A stretch of DNA of 64,000 bases from Thermoflexus hugenholtzii (GTDB lineage Bacteria; Chloroflexota; Anaerolineae; Thermoflexales; Thermoflexaceae). The notes under the pieces are model-generated. The model did not search any database. It was not told the DNA's origin and was given only the letters and a program-made list of their open reading frames with translations. The DNA is taken from positions 2,859,785-2,923,784 of the forward strand of contig NZ_CP076326.1 of NCBI RefSeq assembly GCF_018771565.1. Direction: 5' to 3'. Position numbers and translations under genes: made by a program. Below are positions 41,264-49,567 of this stretch, piece by piece (the first letter of the stretch is position 1; each line of letters begins with the position of its first letter).

Positions 41264-41469
41264 GGGGTCGGAGGGGGGAGGGGGCGTCGGGGGCAGGTGG
41301 TCCAGCAGGGGAAAGGCCCGTGGGAGATCTTGGCCCCGCAGGTCGGGCAGCGGACGGTCTCCTCATAGCACCAGATTTCGATGTCCGGCTCCCCGCAGAC
41401 CGGACAGGTCACGTAATCCGGGAAGGGGTCCGGCAACGGCCGGGCGGACGGCTCTTGTTGCAGTGGCAT
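41260..41469 (-). CDS. Small zinc-ribbon protein upstream of nosZ
   Basis: 69 residues from MPLQQEPSARPL, with GGGAG eight bases before the start. Two CxxC pairs (CPVCGEPDIEIWC and VRCPTCG) form a zinc or other metal site; two more cysteines follow near the Pro-rich tail. Its own copy of the nosZ operator lies about 70 bases upstream, so it is probably expressed together with nosZ. Function unknown; a metal or redox role is only a guess. Confidence 0.65.
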   Translation of the reverse strand: MPLQQEPSARPLPDPFPDYVTCPVCGEPDIEIWCYEETVRCPTCGAKISHGPFPCWTTCPRRPLPPPTP

Positions 41470-41535
41470 GGGAGGGTCTCCCGGGTCGGCGCGCGTATGC
41501 TCAGGGATATCGTGGCCCAGGCCGGCCCACTCCGG

Positions 41536-41551
41536 TATGATCCCCGTCATA
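41536..41551. promoter_or_regulatory. TATGA-N6-TCATA palindrome upstream of the zinc-ribbon gene
   Basis: TATGATCCCCGTCATA shares TATGATC, the CGTCATA arm and the following CG with the nosZ copy; only two central bases differ. A GATAT-containing -10 candidate lies about 30 bases downstream on the minus strand. Confidence 0.7.
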
Positions 41552-41597
41552 CGCCGGGGGCGGGGTATGTCTCGATTTTGTCGGGCCTGGCCGCCTT

Positions 41598-41625
41598 GTA
41601 GGACAACTGCTCGCAGTTGTCCTAC
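41598..41625. repeat. Perfect 12-bp hairpin GTAGGACAACTG with tetraloop
   Basis: GTAGGACAACTG, loop CTCG, then the exact complement CAGTTGTCCTAC. The leading GTAG is the tetranucleotide typical of RAYT-associated REPs. On the plus strand it is followed by GATTTT, so a weak terminator is also possible. Confidence 0.65.
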
Positions 41626-41657
41626 GATTTTGGGACACACCCGGGGGGCGGCCCGCG

Positions 41658-41686
41658 TTGACAGATCCGGCCGATTGCGGTAGATT
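41658..41686 (+). promoter_or_regulatory. Sigma70-type promoter of tRNA-Arg
   Basis: TTGACA at 41658-41663, a 17-base spacer, and TAGATT at 41681-41686, ending 12 bases before the tRNA. Confidence 0.8.
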
Positions 41687-41698
41687 CTTAAGTGACAG

Positions 41699-41773
<75 letters not shown>

Positions 41774-41778
41774 CTGGG

Positions 41779-41818
41779 CAGGCGGGTCATCCCCTGATGA
41801 TCCGCCTGTTTTGTTTTT
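41779..41818 (+). terminator. Rho-independent terminator of tRNA-Arg
   Basis: A 12-bp stem with one G-T pair (41779-41790 with 41797-41808) and a six-base loop, followed by TTTTGTTTTT. It reaches the stop codon of the convergent rlmB gene, so it may serve both. Confidence 0.88.
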
Positions 41819-42584
41819 AGGAGAAGCCCCGGCGTCGGGCGATCTCATAGAGGGCGATGGCGCCGGCGGCCGCGGCGTTGAGGGAGGCGACCCGTCCTCG
41901 CATGGGGAGGTAGATGAGGAAATCGCACGTCCGTCGCACCAGCGGACGGATGCCGGATTCCTCGTTGCCCACCACCAGGGCGATGGGTCCGCTGAGGTCC
42001 GCCTGATCGTAACGGATCGCCCGGGGATCCTGTTGCAGGCCCACCACCCACACGCCGCGGGCCTTGAGTTGCTCCAGGGCCCGGGCCAGGTTGGTGACCT
42101 GGACCACCGGAAGGTGCTCCACCGCGCCGGCCGAGGCGTTGACCACCGCCGGCGTCACCCGGGCGCTGCGATGCTCCGGGAACAGCACGGCATGCACCCC
42201 CACCGCCTCCGCCGTCCGCAACAGGGTCCCGAAGTTCTGGGGGTCCTGCAGGCAATCCAGCGCCAGCCAGAAGGGCGGATCCGAACGGCGGGCGCTTTCC
42301 GCCCAGGCCTGCTCCAGATCCACATAAGGATAAGGATCCGCCTCGGCGACCACCCCCTGGTGGCCGTCCGCCACGGCGTCCAGCCGCGCCCGGGGGACGC
42401 GCAGCACCGGGACGCCTTGGGCCTCGGCCAGAGCGATCAGCTCCTCCAGGATCGGCCGGGGCTGGAGGCCTTCGGCGATGAGCAGCCGGTAAATGCGCCG
42501 CCGCCCGGCCCGCAGGGCCTCGTGGACCGCGTGGCGGCCATACAGGAACTCCCGCTGGAAGATCTCCCCGGACCGCTCTTTCAT
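41817..42584 (-). CDS. rlmB: 23S rRNA (guanosine-2'-O-)-methyltransferase, RlmB/SpoU family
   Basis: 255 residues from MKERSGEIFQREFLYGRHAV. The SpoU knot motifs are NFGTLLRTAEAVG, VVGNEESGIRPLVRR and LPMRGRVASLNAAAAGAIALYE; an N-terminal substrate-binding domain covers residues 1-85. It is expected to methylate the P-loop guanosine of 23S rRNA. The start overlaps the GNAT stop by four bases. Confidence 0.88.
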   Translation of the reverse strand: MKERSGEIFQREFLYGRHAVHEALRAGRRRIYRLLIAEGLQPRPILEELIALAEAQGVPVLRVPRARLDAVADGHQGVVAEADPYPYVDLEQAWAESARRSDPPFWLALDCLQDPQNFGTLLRTAEAVGVHAVLFPEHRSARVTPAVVNASAGAVEHLPVVQVTNLARALEQLKARGVWVVGLQQDPRAIRYDQADLSGPIALVVGNEESGIRPLVRRTCDFLIYLPMRGRVASLNAAAAGAIALYEIARRRGFS

Positions 42585-43042
42585 TGCGATCCCTCCGAAG
42601 GTTCTCCGGCGGCTTCCGCCGGATCCCAGCCCATGATCCGAAGGGGCCGGCCCAGCCATCGGGCGATCCGCTCCGTCCATCGGAAGAAGGGCGGCATCTC
42701 CTCCGGCCTGAGCCTTCGAAAGCCGAACCGGGCGTAAAACGGCTCCAGCTCCGGCCGGCAGATCAGCACCAGGGGCTCCCGGACCCGGGCCAGTTGCGCC
42801 CGGACCAGGGCGCTGCCGATGCCCCGGCCCCGCCACGCGGGATCCACCACCAGGGAGGCCAGCTCCCGGCTGCCATCCCGATGCGGGCGGATCTGGACGG
42901 CCCCCACCACCCGTCCCTGCACCTCGGCCACCCAGAAACGGGGGATGTGAAGCCCGAAGGGGTTCAGCCGGGCCTCCCGGATCATCCGTCGGATGATGGG
43001 TCCGTCCTCCGGCCGGGCCGGGCGCAGGATCCAGTCCTCCAT
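42581..43042 (-). CDS. GNAT-family N-acetyltransferase
   Basis: 153 residues. GNAT fold with LASLVVDPAWRGRGIGSALV as the acetyl-CoA loop and PFYARFGFRRL in the last strand-helix. The layout resembles ArgA-like stand-alone acetyltransferases, but the substrate is not determinable. It is coupled to rlmB through an ATGA overlap. Confidence 0.8.
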   Translation of the reverse strand: MEDWILRPARPEDGPIIRRMIREARLNPFGLHIPRFWVAEVQGRVVGAVQIRPHRDGSRELASLVVDPAWRGRGIGSALVRAQLARVREPLVLICRPELEPFYARFGFRRLRPEEMPPFFRWTERIARWLGRPLRIMGWDPAEAAGEPSEGSQ

Positions 43043-43160
43043 CTGCTTTCTCCTCTGAAGCCGTCTTGATCTTTCTCACCCCAAAGGATTCTACCTGAGG
43101 GAGGCTGGCTTGCTTCGCCCTCAGGACCTTTCTGTTCGTGCGTTCCTGGACGGCCCCGGC

Positions 43161-43189
43161 TTGACATGGGGGTCGGGATCCGCTACGCT
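43161..43189 (+). promoter_or_regulatory. Sigma70-type promoter of the SRP RNA
   Basis: TTGACA at 43161-43166, a 17-base spacer, and TACGCT at 43184-43189. A start near 43196 fits the beginning of the SRP RNA Alu domain. Confidence 0.75.
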
Positions 43190-43195
43190 AAAGGT

Positions 43196-43460
43196 GGCGG
43201 CCGTGCTCAGGCGGGGAGGTGGCGGTTCCCTGCACCCGAAATCCGCCAGACGCGGGGCCGACATCCCCTTCGAGGGTTAGCGCGGCCCCCTGTGGGGCTC
43301 CCTCCCGGCGATGAAGGTCCGGTCCTGCGCGGCGGACCCCGGTGAACCCCGCCAGGCCCGGAAGGGAGCAACGGTAAGCCGTCCCGGTTCGCGCGCCGCA
43401 GGGGCGCCGGGCCGGAGCCGAACGAGGGCTCCCCCAGGGGGAGAGGCGGGCTCGACAAGG
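43196..43460 (+). ncRNA. ffs: Signal recognition particle RNA, large type with Alu domain
   Basis: The S-domain signature GCCAGGCCCGGAAGGGAGCA at about 43348-43367 is diagnostic, with the GAACCCC strand before it and CGCAGGGGCGCCGGGCCGAG-like closing strand after it. Upstream, GCGGGGAGGTGGCGGTTCCC and AATCCGCCAGACGCGGGGCC match the Alu domain of the large Bacillus-type SRP RNA. About 265 bases fit that class and not the short 4.5S form. The 3' end is approximate, near the GGCTCCCCCAGGGGG hairpin. Confidence 0.88.
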
Positions 43461-43499
43461 GGCGCACGGCCGCCCTCGGGAGGCTGCGAACCGGCGACC

Positions 43500-44993
43500 A
43501 TGGCCTTTCCGAGATCCTTCCATGGGCCCATCGGCCCGAGTTCCGCCGCTGCACGAATGGACCGCTGGAGGCTTCTCCAATCGATCGCCTGGCTCGGGCT
43601 GGGCGCGTTCTGCCTCTGGGGTTACTGGCGCTCCCAACAGACGGTAACCCTCCTCCTGGATGATCGGATCGTTCCCATTAGAACCCATCAACGAACCGTG
43701 GCCGGGGTGCTGCGGGAGGCCGGGGTGTCCTTGCGTCCGGAGGACGAGGTCTTCCCGGCCCCGGATCAGGAGATCCGCCCACCGGCCCTCATCCGAGTCC
43801 GCCGGGCCCAGCCGGTGTGGATCCGGGTGGAGGGGAGAGGGACGGAGCCCTCCCGGCAGCTCCGGGTTTACACCCTCCATCGGGATCCGGAGGCCATCCT
43901 GCGGCAGGCGGGGGTGGAGCGGGAGCCCGGGGACGTGTTGTGGGTGGATGGACAACCATGGTCCCTCGGCGCGAAGACCGTGGACGGAGGAGCGCCCCCC
44001 GGGGAGATCCGCATCCAGCGAGCGGCCCCTCTGGTCTTGCGCCTGGAGGATGGATCCCGCCGGGTGATCCTGACCACTGCGCCCACCGTGGGGGCTGCCC
44101 TCCGGGAGGCGGGCTTCTCCCTGCACCCGGCGGATCGTCTGATCCCGGGTCCCGAAACCATGCTGAACGGCGGGTTGCAGGTGAGCCTCTTTCGCGCCCG
44201 TCCCATCACCGTGGAGGCCGACGGCCGCGTCCAGGTGGTGCATACCACCGCCCGGACCGTTCGGGATCTGTTGTGGGAGCTCGGGCTCACCCTGCACGGC
44301 CAGGATCGGGTGATCCCGGAGGAAGGGGCGGCCCTGCAAGGCGGAGAGACGGTGCGGGTGATCCGGGTGCGGGAGGACTTTGAGATCGAGGAGAGCCCGA
44401 TCCCCTTCCGCACGGTCTGGGAGCCGGACCCGAACCTGGAGCTGGACACGTGGGTGCAGAAGGCCCCGGGGCGGAACGGATTGCTGCAGCGACGGATCCG
44501 CGTCCGGTATGAGAACGGCCAGGCGATGGCCCGGGAGGTGGTGGATGAGACGGTGGTCCGGCCACCGGAGCCCCGGGTGTGGGTCTATGGGACGAAGATC
44601 GTGGTGCGCACCCTGGAAACCCCGGAGGGCCCGGTGGAATACTGGCGGCGGATCCGAATGCTGGCCACCTCTTACAGCGCCTCCACCGCAGGGGTTCATC
44701 CCTCCGCCCCCTACTTCGGGCGGACACGGACCGGGCTGCCCATGCAACGGGGGATCGTGGCCGTGGACCCGCGGGTCATCCGCCTGGGGTGGCGGGTGTA
44801 TGTGCCGGGCTATGGGATCGGCCTGGCGGCCGACACCGGCGGGGGGATCATCGGCCGCCGCATCGACCTGGGTTACAACGATGAGGATCTGGTCCTCTGG
44901 TATCGATGGGTGGACGTGTATCTGCTGACGCCGGTGCCGCCTCCGGAATCCATCCCCTATGTGTTGCCGGACTGGCCCTCCCCGCCTCCATGA
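43500..44993 (+). CDS. YabE-like cell-wall protein (DUF348 repeats, G5, 3D domain)
   Basis: 497 residues from ATG 43500, or 478 from ATG 43557 (MDRWRLLQSIAWLGLG), just before the single membrane helix. Three DUF348 modules (IRTHQRTVAGVLREAG; ILTTAPTVGAALREAG; VHTTARTVRDLLWELG), a G5-like domain (PIPFRTVWEPDPNL), and a C-terminal 3D/double-psi barrel with GIVAVDPRVIRLGWRVYVPG and ADTGGGIIGRRIDL and its acidic residues. Relatives are stationary-phase peptidoglycan lytic enzymes. It ends in an ATGA overlap with rsmA, an arrangement close to yabE-rnmV-ksgA of Firmicutes without rnmV. Confidence 0.85.
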   Translation: MAFPRSFHGPIGPSSAAARMDRWRLLQSIAWLGLGAFCLWGYWRSQQTVTLLLDDRIVPIRTHQRTVAGVLREAGVSLRPEDEVFPAPDQEIRPPALIRVRRAQPVWIRVEGRGTEPSRQLRVYTLHRDPEAILRQAGVEREPGDVLWVDGQPWSLGAKTVDGGAPPGEIRIQRAAPLVLRLEDGSRRVILTTAPTVGAALREAGFSLHPADRLIPGPETMLNGGLQVSLFRARPITVEADGRVQVVHTTARTVRDLLWELGLTLHGQDRVIPEEGAALQGGETVRVIRVREDFEIEESPIPFRTVWEPDPNLELDTWVQKAPGRNGLLQRRIRVRYENGQAMAREVVDETVVRPPEPRVWVYGTKIVVRTLETPEGPVEYWRRIRMLATSYSASTAGVHPSAPYFGRTRTGLPMQRGIVAVDPRVIRLGWRVYVPGYGIGLAADTGGGIIGRRIDLGYNDEDLVLWYRWVDVYLLTPVPPPESIPYVLPDWPSPPP

Positions 44994-45883
44994 GCGTCCG
45001 GATGCCTCCTCCGCCTCCGATGCCCTGGCCCCGCTATCTGAAAGCCCACGGCCTGTATCCTCGCAAGGGGCTAGGCCAGCATTTCCTCATCGAGGAGTCT
45101 TTCCTGGCCCGTATCGCCGATGCGGCGGAGCTGGAGGCTGGGGAGTGGGCGCTGGAGATCGGGGCGGGCCCCGGCACCCTCACCCGACATCTGGCCCTTC
45201 GGGCCGCTCACGTGGTGGCGGTGGAGATCGACACCCGCTTCCTCCCGCTCCTGCGGGAGATCCTGGCCCCTTACTCCAACATCACCGTCATCCCGGGGGA
45301 TATCCTGGCCCTGGATCCGGGGGCGCTGGTGCAGGGCCACCCCTATCGGGTGATCGGGAACATCCCTTACTACATCACATCAGCGATCCTGCGCCACGTG
45401 ATGGAAGCCTCCCCCCGTCCCCGCCGGGTGGTTCTCACCGTTCAGCACGAGGTGGCCCGGCGGATCACGGCCGGGCCGGGCGCGATGAGCCTGCTGGCAG
45501 TGAGCGTGCAGGTGTATGGGTGTCCCCGCGTGGTGGCGCGCATCCCGGCGGGGGCCTTCTGGCCCCGCCCCGAGGTGGATTCGGCCGTCGTCGTGATCGA
45601 TCCCTACGAGCGGCCGGCGGTGGACCTTGGGGATCCGGACTGGTTCTTCGAGGTGGTCCGGGCGGGGTTCCAGCAGCGCCGCAAGCAGCTCCACAACGCC
45701 CTGTCCCACGGCCTGGGGCTTCCGGATGAAGCGGTGCGGGAGGCCCTGACCCGGGCGGGGGTCGACCCCGCCCGCCGGGCGGAGACCCTCTCCCTGGAGG
45801 AGTGGGCGGCCCTCAGCGCGGCCCTCCGTCCCCTCCGGAGGCTCGCCCAGGAGGGCCGCGCTTTGCCCGCCGAGGAGGCATGA
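44990..45883 (+). CDS. rsmA: 16S rRNA dimethyladenosine transferase RsmA/KsgA
   Basis: 297 residues from ATG 44990. It dimethylates two adenosines of the 16S rRNA 3' hairpin. PRKGLGQHFLIEESF, the SAM motif EIGAGPGTLTRHLA, NIPYYITSAIL and FWPRPEVDSAVVVI are all present, with the C-terminal helical domain RRKQLHNALSHGLGL. Translation is coupled to the YabE-like gene. Confidence 0.94.
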   Translation: MSVRMPPPPPMPWPRYLKAHGLYPRKGLGQHFLIEESFLARIADAAELEAGEWALEIGAGPGTLTRHLALRAAHVVAVEIDTRFLPLLREILAPYSNITVIPGDILALDPGALVQGHPYRVIGNIPYYITSAILRHVMEASPRPRRVVLTVQHEVARRITAGPGAMSLLAVSVQVYGCPRVVARIPAGAFWPRPEVDSAVVVIDPYERPAVDLGDPDWFFEVVRAGFQQRRKQLHNALSHGLGLPDEAVREALTRAGVDPARRAETLSLEEWAALSAALRPLRRLAQEGRALPAEEA

Positions 45884-45898
45884 ATCGTCGAGAGTTGC

Positions 45899-47074
45899 TC
45901 AGCGTCGTCGGCGGCGGGACCGGGTGTAGAAGGGCAGCAGCAGGCTCATGGCCGTCTGGAGGAGCTGGCGGCGGGCCCGCAGGGCCATCACTTTGGCCTG
46001 GCGCACCGGCTCCAGGCGGTTGAGATCCGGCAGGGAGACCGGCAGGCGCACCGGCCAGTTCTCCACCGGGATCGGCCGGTCCTCCGCCCGCACCCCGTAG
46101 CGCACCACCGCCCCGGCCCAGGTCAGCCCGGCCCCGAACCCGATGAGCAGGAGGTTATCCCCCTCCCGGATCCGCCCCTGGGCCATGGCCTCGGCGAAGG
46201 CGATGGGGATGGAGGCCGCCGAGGTGTTCCCGTAGCGGTCCAGGTTGAGGAACACCTTCTCCATCGGGAAGCCGAGCTCCCGACAGGCGGCCTCGATGAT
46301 CCGCTCATTGGCCTGGTGAGGGATCATCAGGTCGATCTCATCGGGGGCCAGGCCGCTGCGGGCGATGGCCTCGATGGCGACCTTCCCCAGCACCCGGGTG
46401 GCGAACTTGAACACCTCCCGGCCGTTCATGCGCAATAGATGCCCCTTGTGCCGGATGGTCTCCTCGGTGATGACGTGGTTGGTGGAGATGCCGGGCACGA
46501 TCAGGTGCTCCGCCCCCGAGCCATCGGATCCGAGAACGAAGGAGAGCACCCCGGTGGGCAGCTCGCTGGCCTGCAGGACCATGGCCCCGGCCCCGTCGCC
46601 GAAGAGCACGGCCGTGTTGCGGTCGCTCCAATCGATGTTGCGGCTGATGATCTCCGCGCCGATGACCAGGATGTTGCGCATCAGCCCGGCGGCGATGAAG
46701 GCGTGGGCCACCGCCAGGCCATACATGAAGCCGGTGCACCCGGCGCCCAGGGTGAAGGCCCCGCAACGGGCGTTGAGCTTGTGCTGAATGATGGATGAGA
46801 CCGGGGGGATTACATAATCGGGCGTGGAGGTGGCCACGATGATCAGATCGAGATCCTGGGGCAGGACGCCCGCGCGGGCCATCGCCTCCCGCGCCGCGGC
46901 CACCGAAAGGTCTGACATCGTCTCGCCGGGACCGGCGATCCGCCGCTCCCGAATCCCGGTGCGGGTGAGGATCCATTCCTCCGTGGTATGCAGCTGCTGG
47001 GCCAGCTCGGCGCTGGTCAGCGCCTTCCGGGGGACCGCCATCCCCCATCCGGCGATCCGGCTATACCATGGCAT
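45899..47074 (-). CDS. 3-oxoacyl-ACP synthase III family enzyme
   Basis: 391 residues. The KAS III triad is visible: Cys in LGAGCTGFMYGLAVAH, His in MIPHQANERIIEAA, and Asn in RYGNTSAASIPIAFAEA. It would start fatty-acid synthesis by condensing acetyl-CoA with malonyl-ACP. The protein is about 60 residues longer than typical FabH; the extra tail is basic (YTRSRRRRR). No other fab gene is adjacent, so a special acyl role is possible. Confidence 0.87.
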   Translation of the reverse strand: MPWYSRIAGWGMAVPRKALTSAELAQQLHTTEEWILTRTGIRERRIAGPGETMSDLSVAAAREAMARAGVLPQDLDLIIVATSTPDYVIPPVSSIIQHKLNARCGAFTLGAGCTGFMYGLAVAHAFIAAGLMRNILVIGAEIISRNIDWSDRNTAVLFGDGAGAMVLQASELPTGVLSFVLGSDGSGAEHLIVPGISTNHVITEETIRHKGHLLRMNGREVFKFATRVLGKVAIEAIARSGLAPDEIDLMIPHQANERIIEAACRELGFPMEKVFLNLDRYGNTSAASIPIAFAEAMAQGRIREGDNLLLIGFGAGLTWAGAVVRYGVRAEDRPIPVENWPVRLPVSLPDLNRLEPVRQAKVMALRARRQLLQTAMSLLLPFYTRSRRRRR

Positions 47075-47113
47075 CGCTCCCTCCTTTCGGACTGGGATCC
47101 GAATAGGCTCTCC

Positions 47114-47467
47114 TCACCTATTCAGCGGGAGGGCCGAGCGGACCGGCTGCCGTCGGCGATAGGCCCACAGCCCCACCGCGGCCGTTCCCAGGGCCACCCC
47201 GAGCCACCAGAGGGGGATGGCCGGGGTGGAGGGCCTCCGGCGGGGAGCCTGCCGGGCCTCCGCCATCAGGCGCTCATACAGCGAGGCCACCCAGGTCGGC
47301 CGCGGCTCCACCGGCCGCAGGGCGTCCGCCAGCTGCTCTGCCAGCTGGAAGAGCGCGCGGTCCCGAGGGGAGAACGCCACCGGAGGGAGCGGATACGCCG
47401 CTTCCCCCCGCAGCCCCTGTTGCAGACGCGCAGCATGCCACTCCAGCCACTCTGCGAGATCCGGCAT
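47114..47467 (-). CDS. Small membrane protein after an ECF sigma gene, probable anti-sigma factor
   Basis: 117 residues from MPDLAEWLEWHAARLQQGL. Helical cytoplasmic part, then a single membrane helix near the C-terminus (LWWLGVALGTAAVGLWAY). It begins 20 bases after the ECF sigma stop, the usual position for an anti-sigma gene, but shows no zinc HxxxCxxC motif. The role is inferred from position. Confidence 0.6.
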   Translation of the reverse strand: MPDLAEWLEWHAARLQQGLRGEAAYPLPPVAFSPRDRALFQLAEQLADALRPVEPRPTWVASLYERLMAEARQAPRRRPSTPAIPLWWLGVALGTAAVGLWAYRRRQPVRSALPLNR

Positions 47468-47487
47468 GATGTCCTCCGCGAAGGGAT

Positions 47488-48054
47488 TCAGGGCTCCCGC
47501 AGCAGCTCCTTCCGGAGCGCCTCCAGGGTGCGGTGATACAGCACCCGGATCGCCCCCTCGGTCCGCCCCATGATCCGGGCGATCTCGGCGTTGGAAAGTC
47601 CCTCGACGAACTTGAGGATCAGCAGCTGCTGGCGATCCGGGGGCAGGCGCCGCAGGGCCCGAAGCAGCCGCTCCCGTTCCTCCTGACGCTCCACCAGGGC
47701 TTCCACCCGATCCGGGGCCCGCTCGTGCCCGTTCTCGGAGAGCGGGACCACCGGGCGCCGGCGGCGGTCCCGATGCCAGTTGGCCACCAGGTTGTGAGCG
47801 ATGCGGAAGAGCCAGGCGGCGAAGGGCAGCCCTCTTTCCTGGAACCGGGGCAGGTGCTGCAAGGCCTGCAGGAAGACCCGGCTGGTGAGATCTTCCGCTT
47901 CCTCCGGATCGCCGGTGCGGTAGAAGATGTAGTTGTAAATCGAGCGCACGTGACGCAGGTAGAGCTCCCCGAAGGCTTCGGGATCCCGTCGGGCCTGCTC
48001 CACCAGCCTCCGCTCCTCGTCCCGGGATCCTGCGGGAGAGCGACGAGTGGCCAT
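47488..48054 (-). CDS. ECF-type RNA polymerase sigma factor
   Basis: 188 residues. Region 2 reads AFGELYLRHVRSIYNYIFYR and DLTSRVFLQALQHLP with AAWLFRIAHN; region 4 reads LPPDRQQLLILKFVEGLSN followed by an HTH, AEIARIMGRTEGAIRVLYHR. It would drive a stress or envelope regulon. It diverges from the V4R gene. Confidence 0.9.
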   Translation of the reverse strand: MATRRSPAGSRDEERRLVEQARRDPEAFGELYLRHVRSIYNYIFYRTGDPEEAEDLTSRVFLQALQHLPRFQERGLPFAAWLFRIAHNLVANWHRDRRRRPVVPLSENGHERAPDRVEALVERQEERERLLRALRRLPPDRQQLLILKFVEGLSNAEIARIMGRTEGAIRVLYHRTLEALRKELLREP

Positions 48055-48143
48055 GGTCCCCCACGATCGTTCCCAAGCGGATCGGGAGCTGCGCCGTTCG
48101 TCCCGCTACCCCTCCTTTCCGGAACGGCCCAGCTCCCGTGGAT

Positions 48144-48172
48144 TTGTCGCATCAAGGCACTCTAAGTATACC
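48144..48172 (+). promoter_or_regulatory. Possible promoter of the V4R gene
   Basis: TTGTCG, a 17-base spacer and TATACC lie about 45 bases before the V4R start in the divergent sigma-V4R gap. Confidence 0.45.
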
Positions 48173-48214
48173 CGAAAGCGGGGGGAGGGGCGCATCTCCG
48201 CTCGGAGGACGCAC

Positions 48215-48682
48215 ATGGACGCCGCGCGTGTCGTCGAGGTCATCCGGCAGGAATCCGTGCTCATCGATCGGGCGGGGCTGGTTTCGCTCTACGGAGCGGT
48301 GCTCCGGCTGGCCGGGCTGGGGGTGGGGGGGATGCTCTACCAGGCCGGACGGCAGGCCGGGCTGCGGGGCGCCCAGCTCCTTCAGGAACGGCTGGGCCTG
48401 CAGGGGGAGGATCTGGTGGAGGCAGCCCGCATCGCCTTCGAGGCCGCCCAGTGGGGGGAGGCGCGCTGGCAGCGGGAGGATGCCACCATCCGGGTGGAGG
48501 TGACCCATTCCGTCCTCGCCGAGGGGCTCCGGCCCCAGCGAAAGCCGGTCTGTCACCCCCTGGCAGGATACATCGCCGGCTTCCTGGAGGTCGCCCTGGG
48601 GCGCCCGGTCCGCGTTCGGGAGATCGCCTGCGCGGCCGTGGAGGGCGAGACCTGTCAGTTTGTGGCGGAAGCGGAACGGTGA
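48215..48682 (+). CDS. Stand-alone V4R (4-vinyl reductase) domain protein
   Basis: 155 residues from ATG 48215, with GGAGG six bases upstream. The V4R signature is HPLAGYIAGFLEVALGRPV and the end pair CAAVEGETCQF. V4R domains bind small molecules or metals and appear in bacteriochlorophyll reductases and in many regulators. As a single-domain protein it is probably a sensor; its target is unknown. A GNAT gene follows after 20 bases. Confidence 0.75.
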   Translation: MDAARVVEVIRQESVLIDRAGLVSLYGAVLRLAGLGVGGMLYQAGRQAGLRGAQLLQERLGLQGEDLVEAARIAFEAAQWGEARWQREDATIRVEVTHSVLAEGLRPQRKPVCHPLAGYIAGFLEVALGRPVRVREIACAAVEGETCQFVAEAER

Positions 48683-48702
48683 GCGCGCTTTGGAGGGGAT
48701 CG

Positions 48703-49545
48703 ATGTTCTCGGCGGTGCGCCCTGCCACCCGGGCCGATCGGAGCGCTATCCTGCATCTGGTCCGGGAGCATCGGCGGGCTCAAATGACGCTGGACTGGTG
48801 GTCCCTGGAGGAATGGCTGGAAGCCCCGACCGCCTGGGTGGTGGAGCGGATGGGCCGGGTGATCGCCTTCTGGCTGGGCATCCAGGTGGACAGCCCGGTG
48901 GCGTGGCTGCGGGTGGCGGCGGTGGCCGACGGCGAGGACGCGCCCCAGCTGTTCCGACAGCTCTGGCCCTCCATGGCCCGGGCCCTGGCGGCCCAGGGGG
49001 CAATGGAGGCCGTCGGGATGGCCTATGGGGAATGGCTGGAGTCTGTCTATCCGGCAGCCGGCTTCACCCGCCGCACGGTGGTGATCACCCTGCGGAAGGA
49101 CGACTGGCGGATCCCGGAGCTCCCGGCCGTCCCCGTTCGCGTCCGTCGGGCGATGCTGGAGGACATCCCACGGATCGCGGCGGTGGATCGCCAGGCCTTC
49201 GAGCCCCTCTGGTGGTATGGCCCCACCATCCTGACCCGCGCCTGGCATCAGGTGCCCTACTTCATCGTGGCGGAGGCGGAGGGAGAGATCATCGGCTACG
49301 CCTTCGCCGACCTCTATGGCATGCACGGACATATCGTCCGCCTGGCGGTCCACCCGGCCCATCAGGGCCGGTCCGTGGGGGCGCGCTTGCTGGCGGAGAG
49401 CCTGCGGTATCTGATCGACCTGGGGGCTTATCCCATCACCCTCAACACGCAGGTCGAGAACCGGATCTCCCAGGCCCTCTACCGGCGGTTCGGTTTCCAC
49501 CCCACCGGGCAGGAGGTCTCCATCTGGAGTTGCGCGCTCCGGTGA
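48703..49545 (+). CDS. Tandem GNAT acetyltransferase
   Basis: 280 residues with two GNAT-like halves. The first (1-140) lacks a clear acetyl-CoA loop. The second contains VRLAVHPAHQGRSVGARLLA and NRISQALYRRFGFHPTGQ, a complete active fold. Substrate unknown. Confidence 0.75.
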   Translation: MFSAVRPATRADRSAILHLVREHRRAQMTLDWWSLEEWLEAPTAWVVERMGRVIAFWLGIQVDSPVAWLRVAAVADGEDAPQLFRQLWPSMARALAAQGAMEAVGMAYGEWLESVYPAAGFTRRTVVITLRKDDWRIPELPAVPVRVRRAMLEDIPRIAAVDRQAFEPLWWYGPTILTRAWHQVPYFIVAEAEGEIIGYAFADLYGMHGHIVRLAVHPAHQGRSVGARLLAESLRYLIDLGAYPITLNTQVENRISQALYRRFGFHPTGQEVSIWSCALR

Positions 49546-49567
49546 TTCGGAGGGAAGCCCTCGCCGC

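Noticed and set aside
43140-43160. Third copy of the 39-base module before the SRP promoter
   Set aside because: Only about ten bases (GGACGGCCCC) match; too short to call in GC-rich DNA.
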